Shown: in pieces, positions 1-6,370 of the stretch
Layout of the letters: the number at the start of each line of letters is the position of its first letter
Position numbering within the stretch: position 1 is the first letter of the stretch
Assembly: GCA_947175035.1 (NCBI GenBank)
Contig: CAMWLG010000039.1
Span: forward strand, 1 to 33,150
Direction of reading: 5' to 3'
From: an uncultured Lachnospiraceae bacterium
Lineage (GTDB): Bacteria > Bacillota > Clostridia > Lachnospirales > Lachnospiraceae
Length of the DNA stretch: 33,150 nucleotides
The notes under the pieces: model-generated
What the model was told of the DNA's origin: nothing
What the model saw: only the letters and a program-made list of their open reading frames with translations
Database searches by the model: none
Translations under genes and position numbers: made by a program

Positions 1-1264
1 TCAACGTGGCCCGCCGGCTCACCATGAAAGTTTCCTGCCCGTCCTCCTTCAACAAAATATCTGATGCGTTTAGAATCGTGGCATCCACATAATATTCCTC
101 GGACTCCTCATCATAGCTGTAAATGGAAATCTCGTACAACTTGCTGGAGATATTGCCATCCTCCATTACATATTGCCTTAACACCTGCGCCTTGCCGCTG
201 TTTCCCTCGGGCATGACATAATCTTTCGGAATCAGGTAAAATTCCTTGTCCACAATGGCGGAATTGGGAATTTTAAGCCCCGTGTCATCATTGAGCAACA
301 GTTCAATCTCCAGAAAACGGTCACTCACAAATGTAACCATGGAATTGGTAAAGGTCAATTGGATATAATGCTTGCCATCCCCGTTATTTAAAAGCTTCAC
401 AGCTCCCCACGACTCATACCTGTTCTTCAAAAACCGCACCTTGATATACTCCTCCGCCTCAAGCTGCGCCCCTCTCTGGGCATCCTCAATCGGAATGACA
501 ATCGACCAGCTCTCCTCCGTGGAAAGCTTGTAAGCGGGCGCTCCTGTCTCCAACAGCGTATTGGGCTTCATTTGGGATTTTTTCTCCTCATAGGCTTTCT
601 TGTCGAAAATATCCTCCGTCACCTGTTCCGGTGTCAACCCTTCATATCCGTCCACCCAATAGCTCACAATGCCAGTCTTGGGCGCATAGCGCCGTTTTAC
701 TATATTTGCCGCTCCCGAGCCCGTGTTAATGCGGTCAATGCTCTCCAACATGTTCACATTCGCAAGCTTGATCACCGTGTTTTGGAGAGAAGTCTTGAAA
801 TCATACACCTCATAGAACTCCTGACTGTCAAAACCGTTGGAAAAATTCACCAGCTCGTTGCGAAACTCTAACAAATCCTTGTCGCTCAGCGTATTCTCCT
901 CCTGATGCACATTCGCCAGTTCCTCATTCAGACGTCCCGTTTCATCCAAAATATACACCAGGTCATAAGCTGCCACACGCTCTCCCTCATTGGCGTAATA
1001 GCTAATGTACCCCGCCGAGTCGGTGGGCACCACGGTCTCTTCCCGAATCACCACTCCCCGATAGATATTGTTGGTGGCAAGCGCCCCCTTTTTGACCTCA
1101 TATCGGACAATATGTCCCGTCTGAAAATAGAGAATGACACAGACAATCACATAAACAAAAATCACCGCAAAGATGATCATGCCGATGTTGAGATTCAAGG
1201 GCTTTCTGTATTTTTTTACTTTTGTCTGTCTGCTTGTCCGTCTTTCCCCGTTTTTTTTCGCCAA
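1..1264 (-). CDS. HlyD-family membrane-fusion-like protein (partial, C-terminus beyond window)
   Basis: The reading frame is open from a TTG at 1264 to the window edge, giving 421 visible residues with the C-terminus missing. TTG is chosen because GGAGGA lies 7 nt upstream and an in-frame TAG occurs shortly before it. A basic N-terminus (residues 1-27) precedes one membrane helix (about 28-50, IGMIIFAVIFVYVIVCVILY). An extracytoplasmic region follows, with an early lipoyl-like segment (GYISYYANEGERVAAYDLVY) and later beta-rich sequence. This layout fits HlyD/periplasmic-adaptor-like proteins of Gram-positives, which are anchored by one N-terminal helix. From memory, such a protein often precedes yggS and sepF in Lachnospiraceae, but those genes would lie outside this window. 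No ABC transporter partner is visible, so the exported substrate is unknown. The family call is moderately secure; the function is not. Confidence 0.75.
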   Translation of the reverse strand, partial: MAKKNGERRTSRQTKVKKYRKPLNLNIGMIIFAVIFVYVIVCVILYFQTGHIVRYEVKKGALATNNIYRGVVIREETVVPTDSAGYISYYANEGERVAAYDLVYILDETGRLNEELANVHQEENTLSDKDLLEFRNELVNFSNGFDSQEFYEVYDFKTSLQNTVIKLANVNMLESIDRINTGSGAANIVKRRYAPKTGIVSYWVDGYEGLTPEQVTEDIFDKKAYEEKKSQMKPNTLLETGAPAYKLSTEESWSIVIPIEDAQRGAQLEAEEYIKVRFLKNRYESWGAVKLLNNGDGKHYIQLTFTNSMVTFVSDRFLEIELLLNDDTGLKIPNSAIVDKEFYLIPKDYVMPEGNSGKAQVLRQYVMEDGNISSKLYEISIYSYDEESEEYYVDATILNASDILLKEDGQETFMVSRRATL

Positions 1265-1298
1265 TCCCAGTTCCTCCAAAAAACTCTATAATCTGCTG

Positions 1299-1324
1299 AA
1301 AAGCCCCGGGAATTCCGAGGCTTT
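1299..1324 (-). terminator. Weak hairpin, possible terminator after the P-loop gene
   Basis: In the 119-nt gap between the P-loop gene and the HlyD-like gene, AAAGCC and GGCTTT pair. After one mismatch, CGG and CCG pair around a 5-nt loop. On the minus strand the hairpin is followed by only TTTTC, so termination would be partial at best. No good promoter for the HlyD-like gene was seen in the gap. Confidence 0.35.
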
Positions 1325-1383
1325 ATCTGATGCGTTATCGCTTATCGCTCTTAAATTCTTCATAATACAGGGGATACCGCGCT

Positions 1384-1803
1384 TTACAGAGACACAATAA
1401 CTTTGTCCTTCAAGCTGTCAGGAAGCTCCGACTCATCCATGGAGATGCTGAGAATAAAATCAACCTTAAAATTCTCACTCATCTTGGAAAGCTTATCAAC
1501 AACAGCACTGATATCCTGTCCCTCTAAAGCGGAAATCTTGAGGAAGCTGTCAAAATACATCTGCTGCAGGTCATGATCCTGAGATATGATGCCGCATACA
1601 AATCCAATAAACTCACTGCTGTTCTCTATCATGTACTGTGATACATCAATCAGACGAACCTTGTTGTTCAGTTCATACATATGCTTGGTGCTTTTATCCA
1701 AATATACAATATTGCCTGTAATATCCTTGACCTCGCTGTTCACCTTATCCAATAAATGTTTTGTCTTGCCCTTTCCCTTCTTGCCAACAATTAACTGAAC
1801 CAT
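1384..1803 (-). CDS. Small conserved P-loop NTPase-like protein (often labelled PilT-like)
   Basis: This 139-residue protein starts at ATG 1803, with AGGAGG 7 nt upstream. It opens with a textbook Walker A loop, GKKGKGKTKH (residues 7-16). A hydrophobic strand ending in Asp (NIVYLDKS) and a late strand (VDFILSIS, about 114-121) could be the other core beta strands, but no clear Walker B acid is seen in the late strand. There is no signal peptide or membrane helix, so it should be cytoplasmic. Similar short proteins in Lachnospiraceae are, as I recall, annotated as twitching-motility PilT, but it is far too short for a PilT ATPase and lacks its Asp and His boxes. It lies between cell-wall genes and a HlyD-like gene. 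Nucleotide binding is a fair inference; the cellular role is unknown. Confidence 0.8.
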   Translation of the reverse strand: MVQLIVGKKGKGKTKHLLDKVNSEVKDITGNIVYLDKSTKHMYELNNKVRLIDVSQYMIENSSEFIGFVCGIISQDHDLQQMYFDSFLKISALEGQDISAVVDKLSKMSENFKVDFILSISMDESELPDSLKDKVIVSL

Positions 1804-1823
1804 TGGTATCCCTCCTGTTGTAT

Positions 1824-1885
1824 ATTATAGTATAAGGACTGCCTTAATATATTTCTATTATAATTTATTCCCTGTTAAAAAACAA
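1824..1885 (-). promoter_or_regulatory. Probable promoter region of the P-loop gene
   Basis: The 85-nt AT-rich gap downstream of the carboxypeptidase gene holds a candidate -35 TTGTTT (1880-1885) and -10 TATAAT (1857-1862) with 17-nt spacing. A second TATAAT lies at 1824-1829 but lacks a good -35. A five-pair A/T hairpin (1881-1897) overlapping the carboxypeptidase stop is followed by a T run, so this may also be a weak terminator. Confidence 0.4.
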
Positions 1886-1888
1886 CTA

Positions 1889-2881
1889 CTATTTGTTGAT
1901 TTCGTCTAAAAGCAGTGTCATTTGTTCATATAGATAGTCATTTGACTCCGCTCTCAGAATTACGGATATATACGGCGCACCGCCAGTATCCCGGGAAAGC
2001 AGGATCAGACAATGTCCGGCAGCATTGGTGGTTCCGGTCTTGCCGCCGATGACACTCACGTTCGTCGGTGCTTGGACATCTCCCTTAAGAAAGCGGTTTG
2101 TGGTATTGTAATTTACTGTCTTCTCATTCCCTCTGCCGTCATAATATGTCGTCTGATAGCTTGTCTTTTGAATAATCTCGCTGAAAGTCTCGTATTTGAC
2201 CGCCTCGTTAAAAATCAAATACAGGTCGTAGGGCGTGGTGTAATGCTCCTCATTCGTCAACCCATGGGCATTGGCAAAATGGGTATTGGTAGCCCCCAGC
2301 CGCTTCGCCTCATCGTTCATCATCTCCACAAAATGATCCACGCTCCCGCCGATATTCTCCGCAATCAAATTCGCCACGTCATTAGCCGAATACATGAGCA
2401 GAATATGTAAAGCCTGGGCCAAAGTCATGGTATCTCCGCTTTTTAGACCGCACAGCTGTGCCCCCGACTCCGTGATCTTCACAGCGTCCGTGGCAGTAAG
2501 CGTCTGATCCAAAGAACCGTTCTGCAGCGCCACCAACGCCGTCATTACCTTGGTGAGGCTTGCGGGATAGAGCTGTTCATGGGCATTTTTTGAGTATATG
2601 ACACTCTTGTCATTCAGGTCAAAAAGTACCGCCGCCTCCGCCTTCGCCATATCCACGGCCTCGCTATCCATGATATCCCCGTCAACCACGCATAAATCAG
2701 CGGCAAAGGGGGTAGCAGAGCCATACGCCTGCCCCACAGTGACATTAAAACTGCTCACTTTGGCGGCCGATTGATACTCCATGTCATATTTCAAGCTGCC
2801 ACAGCCAGTAAACACAGAAACCAGAAGACACACGCCCGCCAAAAGGACTGCCAGTCTTCCCCGATATATTCTTTTTTTCAT
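1889..2881 (-). CDS. dacA: D-alanyl-D-alanine carboxypeptidase (DacA/PBP5-type), probable lipoprotein
   Basis: The enzyme removes the terminal D-Ala from peptidoglycan pentapeptide outside the membrane. All three serine-transpeptidase motifs are present: SLTK (Ser108, Lys111), SAN (165-167) and KTGT (281-284). The N-terminus is basic and hydrophobic and ends in VFTGC, so Cys27 is a likely lipidation site. The protein is 330 residues and stops soon after the catalytic domain, so the beta-rich C-terminal PBP5 domain with its membrane-binding helix is absent; lipidation would provide the anchor instead. ATG 2881 is chosen because it begins a normal signal sequence and lies 19 nt after the mgsA stop. 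A longer frame from 2941 would overlap mgsA and put 20 polar residues in front of the signal. It is the last gene of the mre-min-rodA cluster. Confidence 0.9.
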   Translation of the reverse strand: MKKRIYRGRLAVLLAGVCLLVSVFTGCGSLKYDMEYQSAAKVSSFNVTVGQAYGSATPFAADLCVVDGDIMDSEAVDMAKAEAAVLFDLNDKSVIYSKNAHEQLYPASLTKVMTALVALQNGSLDQTLTATDAVKITESGAQLCGLKSGDTMTLAQALHILLMYSANDVANLIAENIGGSVDHFVEMMNDEAKRLGATNTHFANAHGLTNEEHYTTPYDLYLIFNEAVKYETFSEIIQKTSYQTTYYDGRGNEKTVNYNTTNRFLKGDVQAPTNVSVIGGKTGTTNAAGHCLILLSRDTGGAPYISVILRAESNDYLYEQMTLLLDEINK

Positions 2882-2900
2882 GTTGTGGTTTACCACCACT

Positions 2901-3296
2901 CTACTTGTACATCTCACGCCACTCCAAGTCTCCTCTGTCAAGAGCTTTAATCAACAGCTCCGCGCTGGCTAAATTGGTCGCCAACGGTATATTGTACATA
3001 TCACAAAGCCGGAACACATTGTTCACATCCGGCTCGTGCGTCTTGGGATTCAACGGATCCCTGAGAAAAATCACAAGGTCTATCTGATTGTGTTCAATCT
3101 GGGCGCTCACCTGTTGTTCCCCTCCAAGATGCCCCGCCAGATACTTGTGTATTGACAGATTCGTGACCTCCTCTATCAGCCGCCCCGTGGTGCCTGTGGA
3201 AAATAGATCATTTTTACTCAGAATCCCCCGATAAGCAATGCAAAAATTTTGCATCAGTTTCTTTTTGGCATCATGCGCAATCAAAGCAATATTCAT
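2901..3296 (-). CDS. mgsA: Methylglyoxal synthase, with Glu at the catalytic-base position
   Basis: Methylglyoxal synthase converts dihydroxyacetone phosphate to methylglyoxal plus phosphate, a bypass used under phosphate limitation or sugar stress. The 131-residue protein shows the family signature in order: ALIAHDAKK (4-12), the phosphate-binding STGTTG (33-38), LGGEQQ (57-62), VIFLRDPL (75-82), HEPDV (87-91) and PLATNLASAE (104-113). The catalytic base of the E. coli enzyme is Asp71 in the motif GGDQQ; here that residue is Glu60 (codon GAA). The neighbouring S-G-P of E. coli also reads A-G-H. The gene starts at ATG 3296 behind GAGGGG and sits between rodA and dacA. The family is certain; activity is likely but should not be assumed. 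Confidence 0.93.
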   Translation of the reverse strand: MNIALIAHDAKKKLMQNFCIAYRGILSKNDLFSTGTTGRLIEEVTNLSIHKYLAGHLGGEQQVSAQIEHNQIDLVIFLRDPLNPKTHEPDVNNVFRLCDMYNIPLATNLASAELLIKALDRGDLEWREMYK

Positions 3297-3326
3297 AAGC
3301 TATCCCCTCTTCTACCTTCCTTTCTC

Positions 3327-3345
3327 AGCGGTGCCCTTTACCGCT
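3327..3345 (-). other. Small intergenic hairpin between rodA and mgsA
   Basis: AGCGGT and ACCGCT form a perfect 6-bp stem around a 7-nt loop in the 58-nt gap after rodA. No T run follows it on the coding strand, so it is more likely an RNA processing or stability element than a terminator. Confidence 0.3.
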
Positions 3346-3354
3346 TTTCCCCCT

Positions 3355-4476
3355 TTAGATTGTCTGCCCGGGACTGCGCCCGGACTGAAGCCGCACGTTC
3401 AGGACAAAACCTATGCCCATAAGACAACTCATCAACGAAGTCAGACCATAACTCACAAACGGGAGCGGAAGCCCTGTATTCGGCAGGATAAATGTGGTCA
3501 CACCAATGTTGAAAAACCCCTGGAACGCAATTAACCCACCTATGCCGGCGGCAATAATCCTGCCTGCCATATCCTTTGCCCTTCTTGCAATGGATACGCA
3601 TTCCAGTGCCGTCCCCATCATCAATACAATGACAACAACACAACCCTTAAAACCGAATTCCTCGCCAATCACGGCAAAAATAAAATCTGTCTGCGCCTCC
3701 GAGATAAAATCACCGTTTTTCACAGACGTGATCTCATTGTTCTTGTACCCCTTTCCGTCCAACTGTCCGGAACCAATCGCCATGACGGAATTTAACTGCT
3801 GGTAAGCCCCCGTTGTGGCATACTCTTCCGGATTGATGAAGGAAAGGATTCTGTTCTGCTGGGACGGGGTCAAAATCGTCTGATCCGGCTGCACCGCGAT
3901 AGATACCACAACAATCAACGCAGGAATCCCCACGGCCAAAGCCCCCAGAATATATTTCCAACTGATGCCCCCCGCAAAGAGAATGACACAGAAGATGACC
4001 AACAACATAATACTGGTGGACAAATCCGGCTGCTCATAAATCAATACCCAAGGTCCTGCCACCAGAATAATACATGCTGCCAGAATCTTTAAGCTGTTCA
4101 ACTTCTCCTTATATTTCATAATAAACTGTGCAAAGAATAAAATCAATAAAATTTTCGCAGTTTCTGAAGGTTGAAATGTGATAGACCCTATTTCCACCCA
4201 CCGCTGCGCCCCTTTATGCTCCTCGCCCATGAACATAACCATGGCCAACAGAACGATATTACCCGCATAGATCAGCCAATACAAACGCAATATACTGTGA
4301 TAATCAATGAAGGAGAGCGCCAGCATCAATACCACGCCCGCTATCACTCCAAAAAACTGTCTTAACTGTAATGTCTCCTCCGCGCTGCCAATGGCGATCA
4401 CGCCAATGGCAGACAGAGCGAGCACCATTAATATTAACTTAAAGTCATAGTTCCAAATCTTATAATTTCTAAACAT
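3355..4476 (-). CDS. rodA: RodA, SEDS-family peptidoglycan glycosyltransferase
   Basis: RodA polymerises lipid II into glycan strands for side-wall elongation and works with a class B PBP, here the PBP2 encoded upstream. The protein has 373 residues and about ten membrane helices. Family motifs include GAQRWVEIGSITFQPSE (after helix 3), GKGYKN, QTDFIFAVIGEEFGF (with the conserved Asp) and NTGLPLPFVSYGLTS near the C-terminus. The His and second Gly found in many family members (HTDFIF, SYGGTS) read Gln and Leu here, which I believe is usual in this lineage. ATG 4476 is chosen because GAGG lies 5 nt upstream and the minE stop is 7 nt away. A longer frame from 4521 would overlap minE and extend the N-terminus with non-family sequence. 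It could be called FtsW/SpoVE, but the context favours RodA. Confidence 0.92.
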   Translation of the reverse strand: MFRNYKIWNYDFKLILMVLALSAIGVIAIGSAEETLQLRQFFGVIAGVVLMLALSFIDYHSILRLYWLIYAGNIVLLAMVMFMGEEHKGAQRWVEIGSITFQPSETAKILLILFFAQFIMKYKEKLNSLKILAACIILVAGPWVLIYEQPDLSTSIMLLVIFCVILFAGGISWKYILGALAVGIPALIVVVSIAVQPDQTILTPSQQNRILSFINPEEYATTGAYQQLNSVMAIGSGQLDGKGYKNNEITSVKNGDFISEAQTDFIFAVIGEEFGFKGCVVVIVLMMGTALECVSIARRAKDMAGRIIAAGIGGLIAFQGFFNIGVTTFILPNTGLPLPFVSYGLTSLMSCLMGIGFVLNVRLQSGRSPGQTI

Positions 4477-4483
4477 GTCATCC

Positions 4484-4747
4484 TCATTTTGTATGTATAT
4501 CCAATATGGGAATATTCGCATAGAGCACTGGTGTCCTGTTTTTCCCCGTTTTACTGCCCTTTGCCTGTATCTGAATGTCCATATTCCCCGTATCTATCTT
4601 CATGTACTTTGATATCACCTTTGCAATATCCGCTTTGATAAGCTCCATGACCTCAGGCGAACAGTTTACCCGATCCGAGATGAGCAAAATCTTTAACCTG
4701 TCCTTTGCAATCTGGCAGGAGCTCTTTTTACGAAAAAAATACCGCAT
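4484..4747 (-). CDS. minE: Cell division topological specificity factor MinE
   Basis: MinE stimulates the MinD ATPase and drives MinCD away from mid-cell. The 87-residue protein has the family layout: a short basic N-terminus (MRYFFRKKSSCQIAKDRL) holding the membrane-targeting and MinD-activating segment, followed by SDRVNCSPEVMELIKADIAK and a terminal beta strand. ATG 4747 has AGGAGG 8 nt upstream and lies 14 nt after the minD stop, which fits operon coupling. A longer frame from 4798 would overlap minD and is rejected. MinE together with MinD implies an oscillating or gradient Min system rather than DivIVA/MinJ control alone. Confidence 0.93.
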   Translation of the reverse strand: MRYFFRKKSSCQIAKDRLKILLISDRVNCSPEVMELIKADIAKVISKYMKIDTGNMDIQIQAKGSKTGKNRTPVLYANIPILDIHTK

Positions 4748-4761
4748 ACAAACTCCCTCCT

Positions 4762-5577
4762 TTATGCTCTGTGAAAAATGCCGGATACTCTGGTCCAAAA
4801 GGAAATTCCCCTCTCAAGATTACTAAAAGGTATCTCTTTACCCAAAACGCGCTGAACAATATTGGCATACGCGATCCCCGCCGGCGAATCCGATCCCACG
4901 AGGGGTTCTCCCTGATTGGTGGAAATCACCACACTCTCGTCGTCGGGCACAATCCCGATCAGAGGAATCGCAAGAATATCCACCACGTCAGCCGCCGACA
5001 TCATCTCCCCGCGCTTCACCATGTCCATGCGAAGCCTGTTGATGATCAAATCCATCTGTTTGAAGCCATTGGCCTCCAAAAGCCCAACAATCCTGTCTGC
5101 GTCGCGGATCGCAGACACCTCAGGCGTGGTAACCACCAAAGCCCGATCCGCCCCCGCTATGGCATTTTGAAATCCCTGTTCAATTCCGGCGGGACAGTCC
5201 AATATGATATAATCAAACTGTTCCTTCAAATGCTCAATCACCTTTACCATCTGTCCCGGCGACACAGCACTCTTGTCCCTCGTCTGGGCGGAAGGCATCA
5301 GATAAAGCCCCTGGTGGCGCTTGTCCCGAATCAACGCCTGTTTGACGCGGCAATTCCCCTCCACCACATCCACAAGATTATAAACAATCCGGTTCTCAAG
5401 CCCCATGACCACATCCAGATTGCGCAGCCCGATATCAGTATCTATGAGGCAGACCTTTTTGCCCAACTTTGCAAGACCTGTTCCGACGTTTGCGGAAGTG
5501 GTGGTCTTCCCCACCCCGCCTTTTCCTGAAGTGACGACAATTACCTCGCAGCCAGACTGCTTAGACTCGTTTTCCAT
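4762..5577 (-). CDS. minD: Septum site-determining ATPase MinD
   Basis: MinD is a membrane-cycling ParA-type ATPase that recruits MinC. The deviant Walker A SGKGGVGKTTTSANVG lies near the N-terminus, followed by LIDTDIGLRNLDVVMG and the Walker B strand YIILDCPAG. The C-terminus (about 254-271, RGISFWTRVSGIF) can form the short amphipathic membrane-targeting helix. ATG 5577 (271 residues) is chosen because GGAGG lies 8 nt upstream. The alternative ATG at 5592 overlaps that same Shine-Dalgarno sequence and has no site of its own. A 109-nt gap separates it from minC, the largest gap inside the mreB-to-rodA part of the cluster. Confidence 0.96.
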   Translation of the reverse strand: MENESKQSGCEVIVVTSGKGGVGKTTTSANVGTGLAKLGKKVCLIDTDIGLRNLDVVMGLENRIVYNLVDVVEGNCRVKQALIRDKRHQGLYLMPSAQTRDKSAVSPGQMVKVIEHLKEQFDYIILDCPAGIEQGFQNAIAGADRALVVTTPEVSAIRDADRIVGLLEANGFKQMDLIINRLRMDMVKRGEMMSAADVVDILAIPLIGIVPDDESVVISTNQGEPLVGSDSPAGIAYANIVQRVLGKEIPFSNLERGISFWTRVSGIFHRA

Positions 5578-5603
5578 ACCTGAAACCTCCATTCTGCTTT
5601 GTT

Positions 5604-5636
5604 AAGACCTGGGTTGCTTTTCCCTTGGTCTTTTTT
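5604..5636 (+). terminator. Terminator-like hairpin in the minC-minD gap, plus-strand orientation
   Basis: AAGACC (5604-5609) and GGTCTT (5627-5632) form a 6-bp stem that runs into a T run only when read on the plus strand, opposite to all genes here. It could stop antisense transcription or may simply be an RNA fold in the minC-minD spacer. Confidence 0.25.
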
Positions 5637-5686
5637 GTATATGGAATACTGTGTCGTCCCCTGTGTCCTCTAAAGCGGCATCCCCG

Positions 5687-6358
5687 CTAAAAGGAACCCA
5701 GTAATTCTTTGGTAAGCGCGTCGAATACAACTCTTTCGTTCTTCACATATGCTATCTTGGGCTGTACCTTAGGGCGTATGCCCCATTTAGGCTTTTTCCC
5801 ATCGTATTTATATTTGAAATCGCCGATTTTTAATCTTTCCGGCTCCATTTCAAGCGCAACCACATAGGCACCCTCCTGCCCGCTTCCCCCTGCGTAAGCC
5901 TCGCCGTAGAGACCGCCGAGGATAATGATATTTTTGGCGGAGATTACGGCACTGCCCGGATATACATCCCCCAATATCACAATACTGCCCTCCGTCTCAA
6001 TCACCTGATTGTCCTTGAGAGTCCCTTTGTAAAACTGACTCTCCTCCGAGTTAGAAAGGCGCTGTTCCACATGCTGAAGCGCCTTGATATATTTCTTGTC
6101 AGTCTCCTCGTCGTGTCCCACGATACAAACTATATTAAGATTACTGCTCTTGTGAATCGCCTCCAGCACAAGCAGTTCCTCCGCGTCTGTCACGGTGCGC
6201 CCTTCAATGGACAACGCCATGCTCGCCCTCCCAAAGAATGCCTTTGCTTCGGAAAATTTGAACTCGATCTCGCGAATGATGTCCTCAAAGGGCAGCTCCG
6301 CGTTCAAAATCAGTGAAATTCCATTTGGAAAGCTTTTGATCAATACGGCATCTCTCAT
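5687..6358 (-). CDS. minC: Septum site-determining protein MinC
   Basis: MinC inhibits FtsZ assembly when recruited by MinD. It has 223 residues. The N-terminal FtsZ-interacting domain is about 1-100, with recognisable ILNAELPFEDIIREIEFKF. A short linker leads to the C-terminal beta-helix domain, which includes GSIVILGDVYPGSAVISAKN and IIILGGLYGEAYAG, the Gly-rich turns typical of MinC. The start at 6358 has AGGAGAGG upstream and lies 12 nt after the pbp2 stop. A small stem-loop around the stop codon (AGCGG/CCGCT) opens the gap before minD. Confidence 0.93.
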   Translation of the reverse strand: MRDAVLIKSFPNGISLILNAELPFEDIIREIEFKFSEAKAFFGRASMALSIEGRTVTDAEELLVLEAIHKSSNLNIVCIVGHDEETDKKYIKALQHVEQRLSNSEESQFYKGTLKDNQVIETEGSIVILGDVYPGSAVISAKNIIILGGLYGEAYAGGSGQEGAYVVALEMEPERLKIGDFKYKYDGKKPKWGIRPKVQPKIAYVKNERVVFDALTKELLGSF

Positions 6359-6370
6359 AACACACCTCTC

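Noticed and set aside
1286..1363. 25-residue minus-strand frame between the P-loop gene and the HlyD-like gene
   Set aside because: No Shine-Dalgarno sequence, and it contains the hairpin; more likely non-coding spacer.
572..1400. Plus-strand frames at the left edge
   Set aside because: They are antisense to the HlyD-like gene, whose minus-strand frame is open to the window edge and makes a coherent membrane-fusion protein.
3355..4476. RodA motif changes (QTDFIF for HTDFIF, SYGLTS for SYGGTS) as signs of lost activity
   Set aside because: The key Asp and surrounding motifs are intact and I believe these variants are common in this lineage, so they are not evidence of inactivation.
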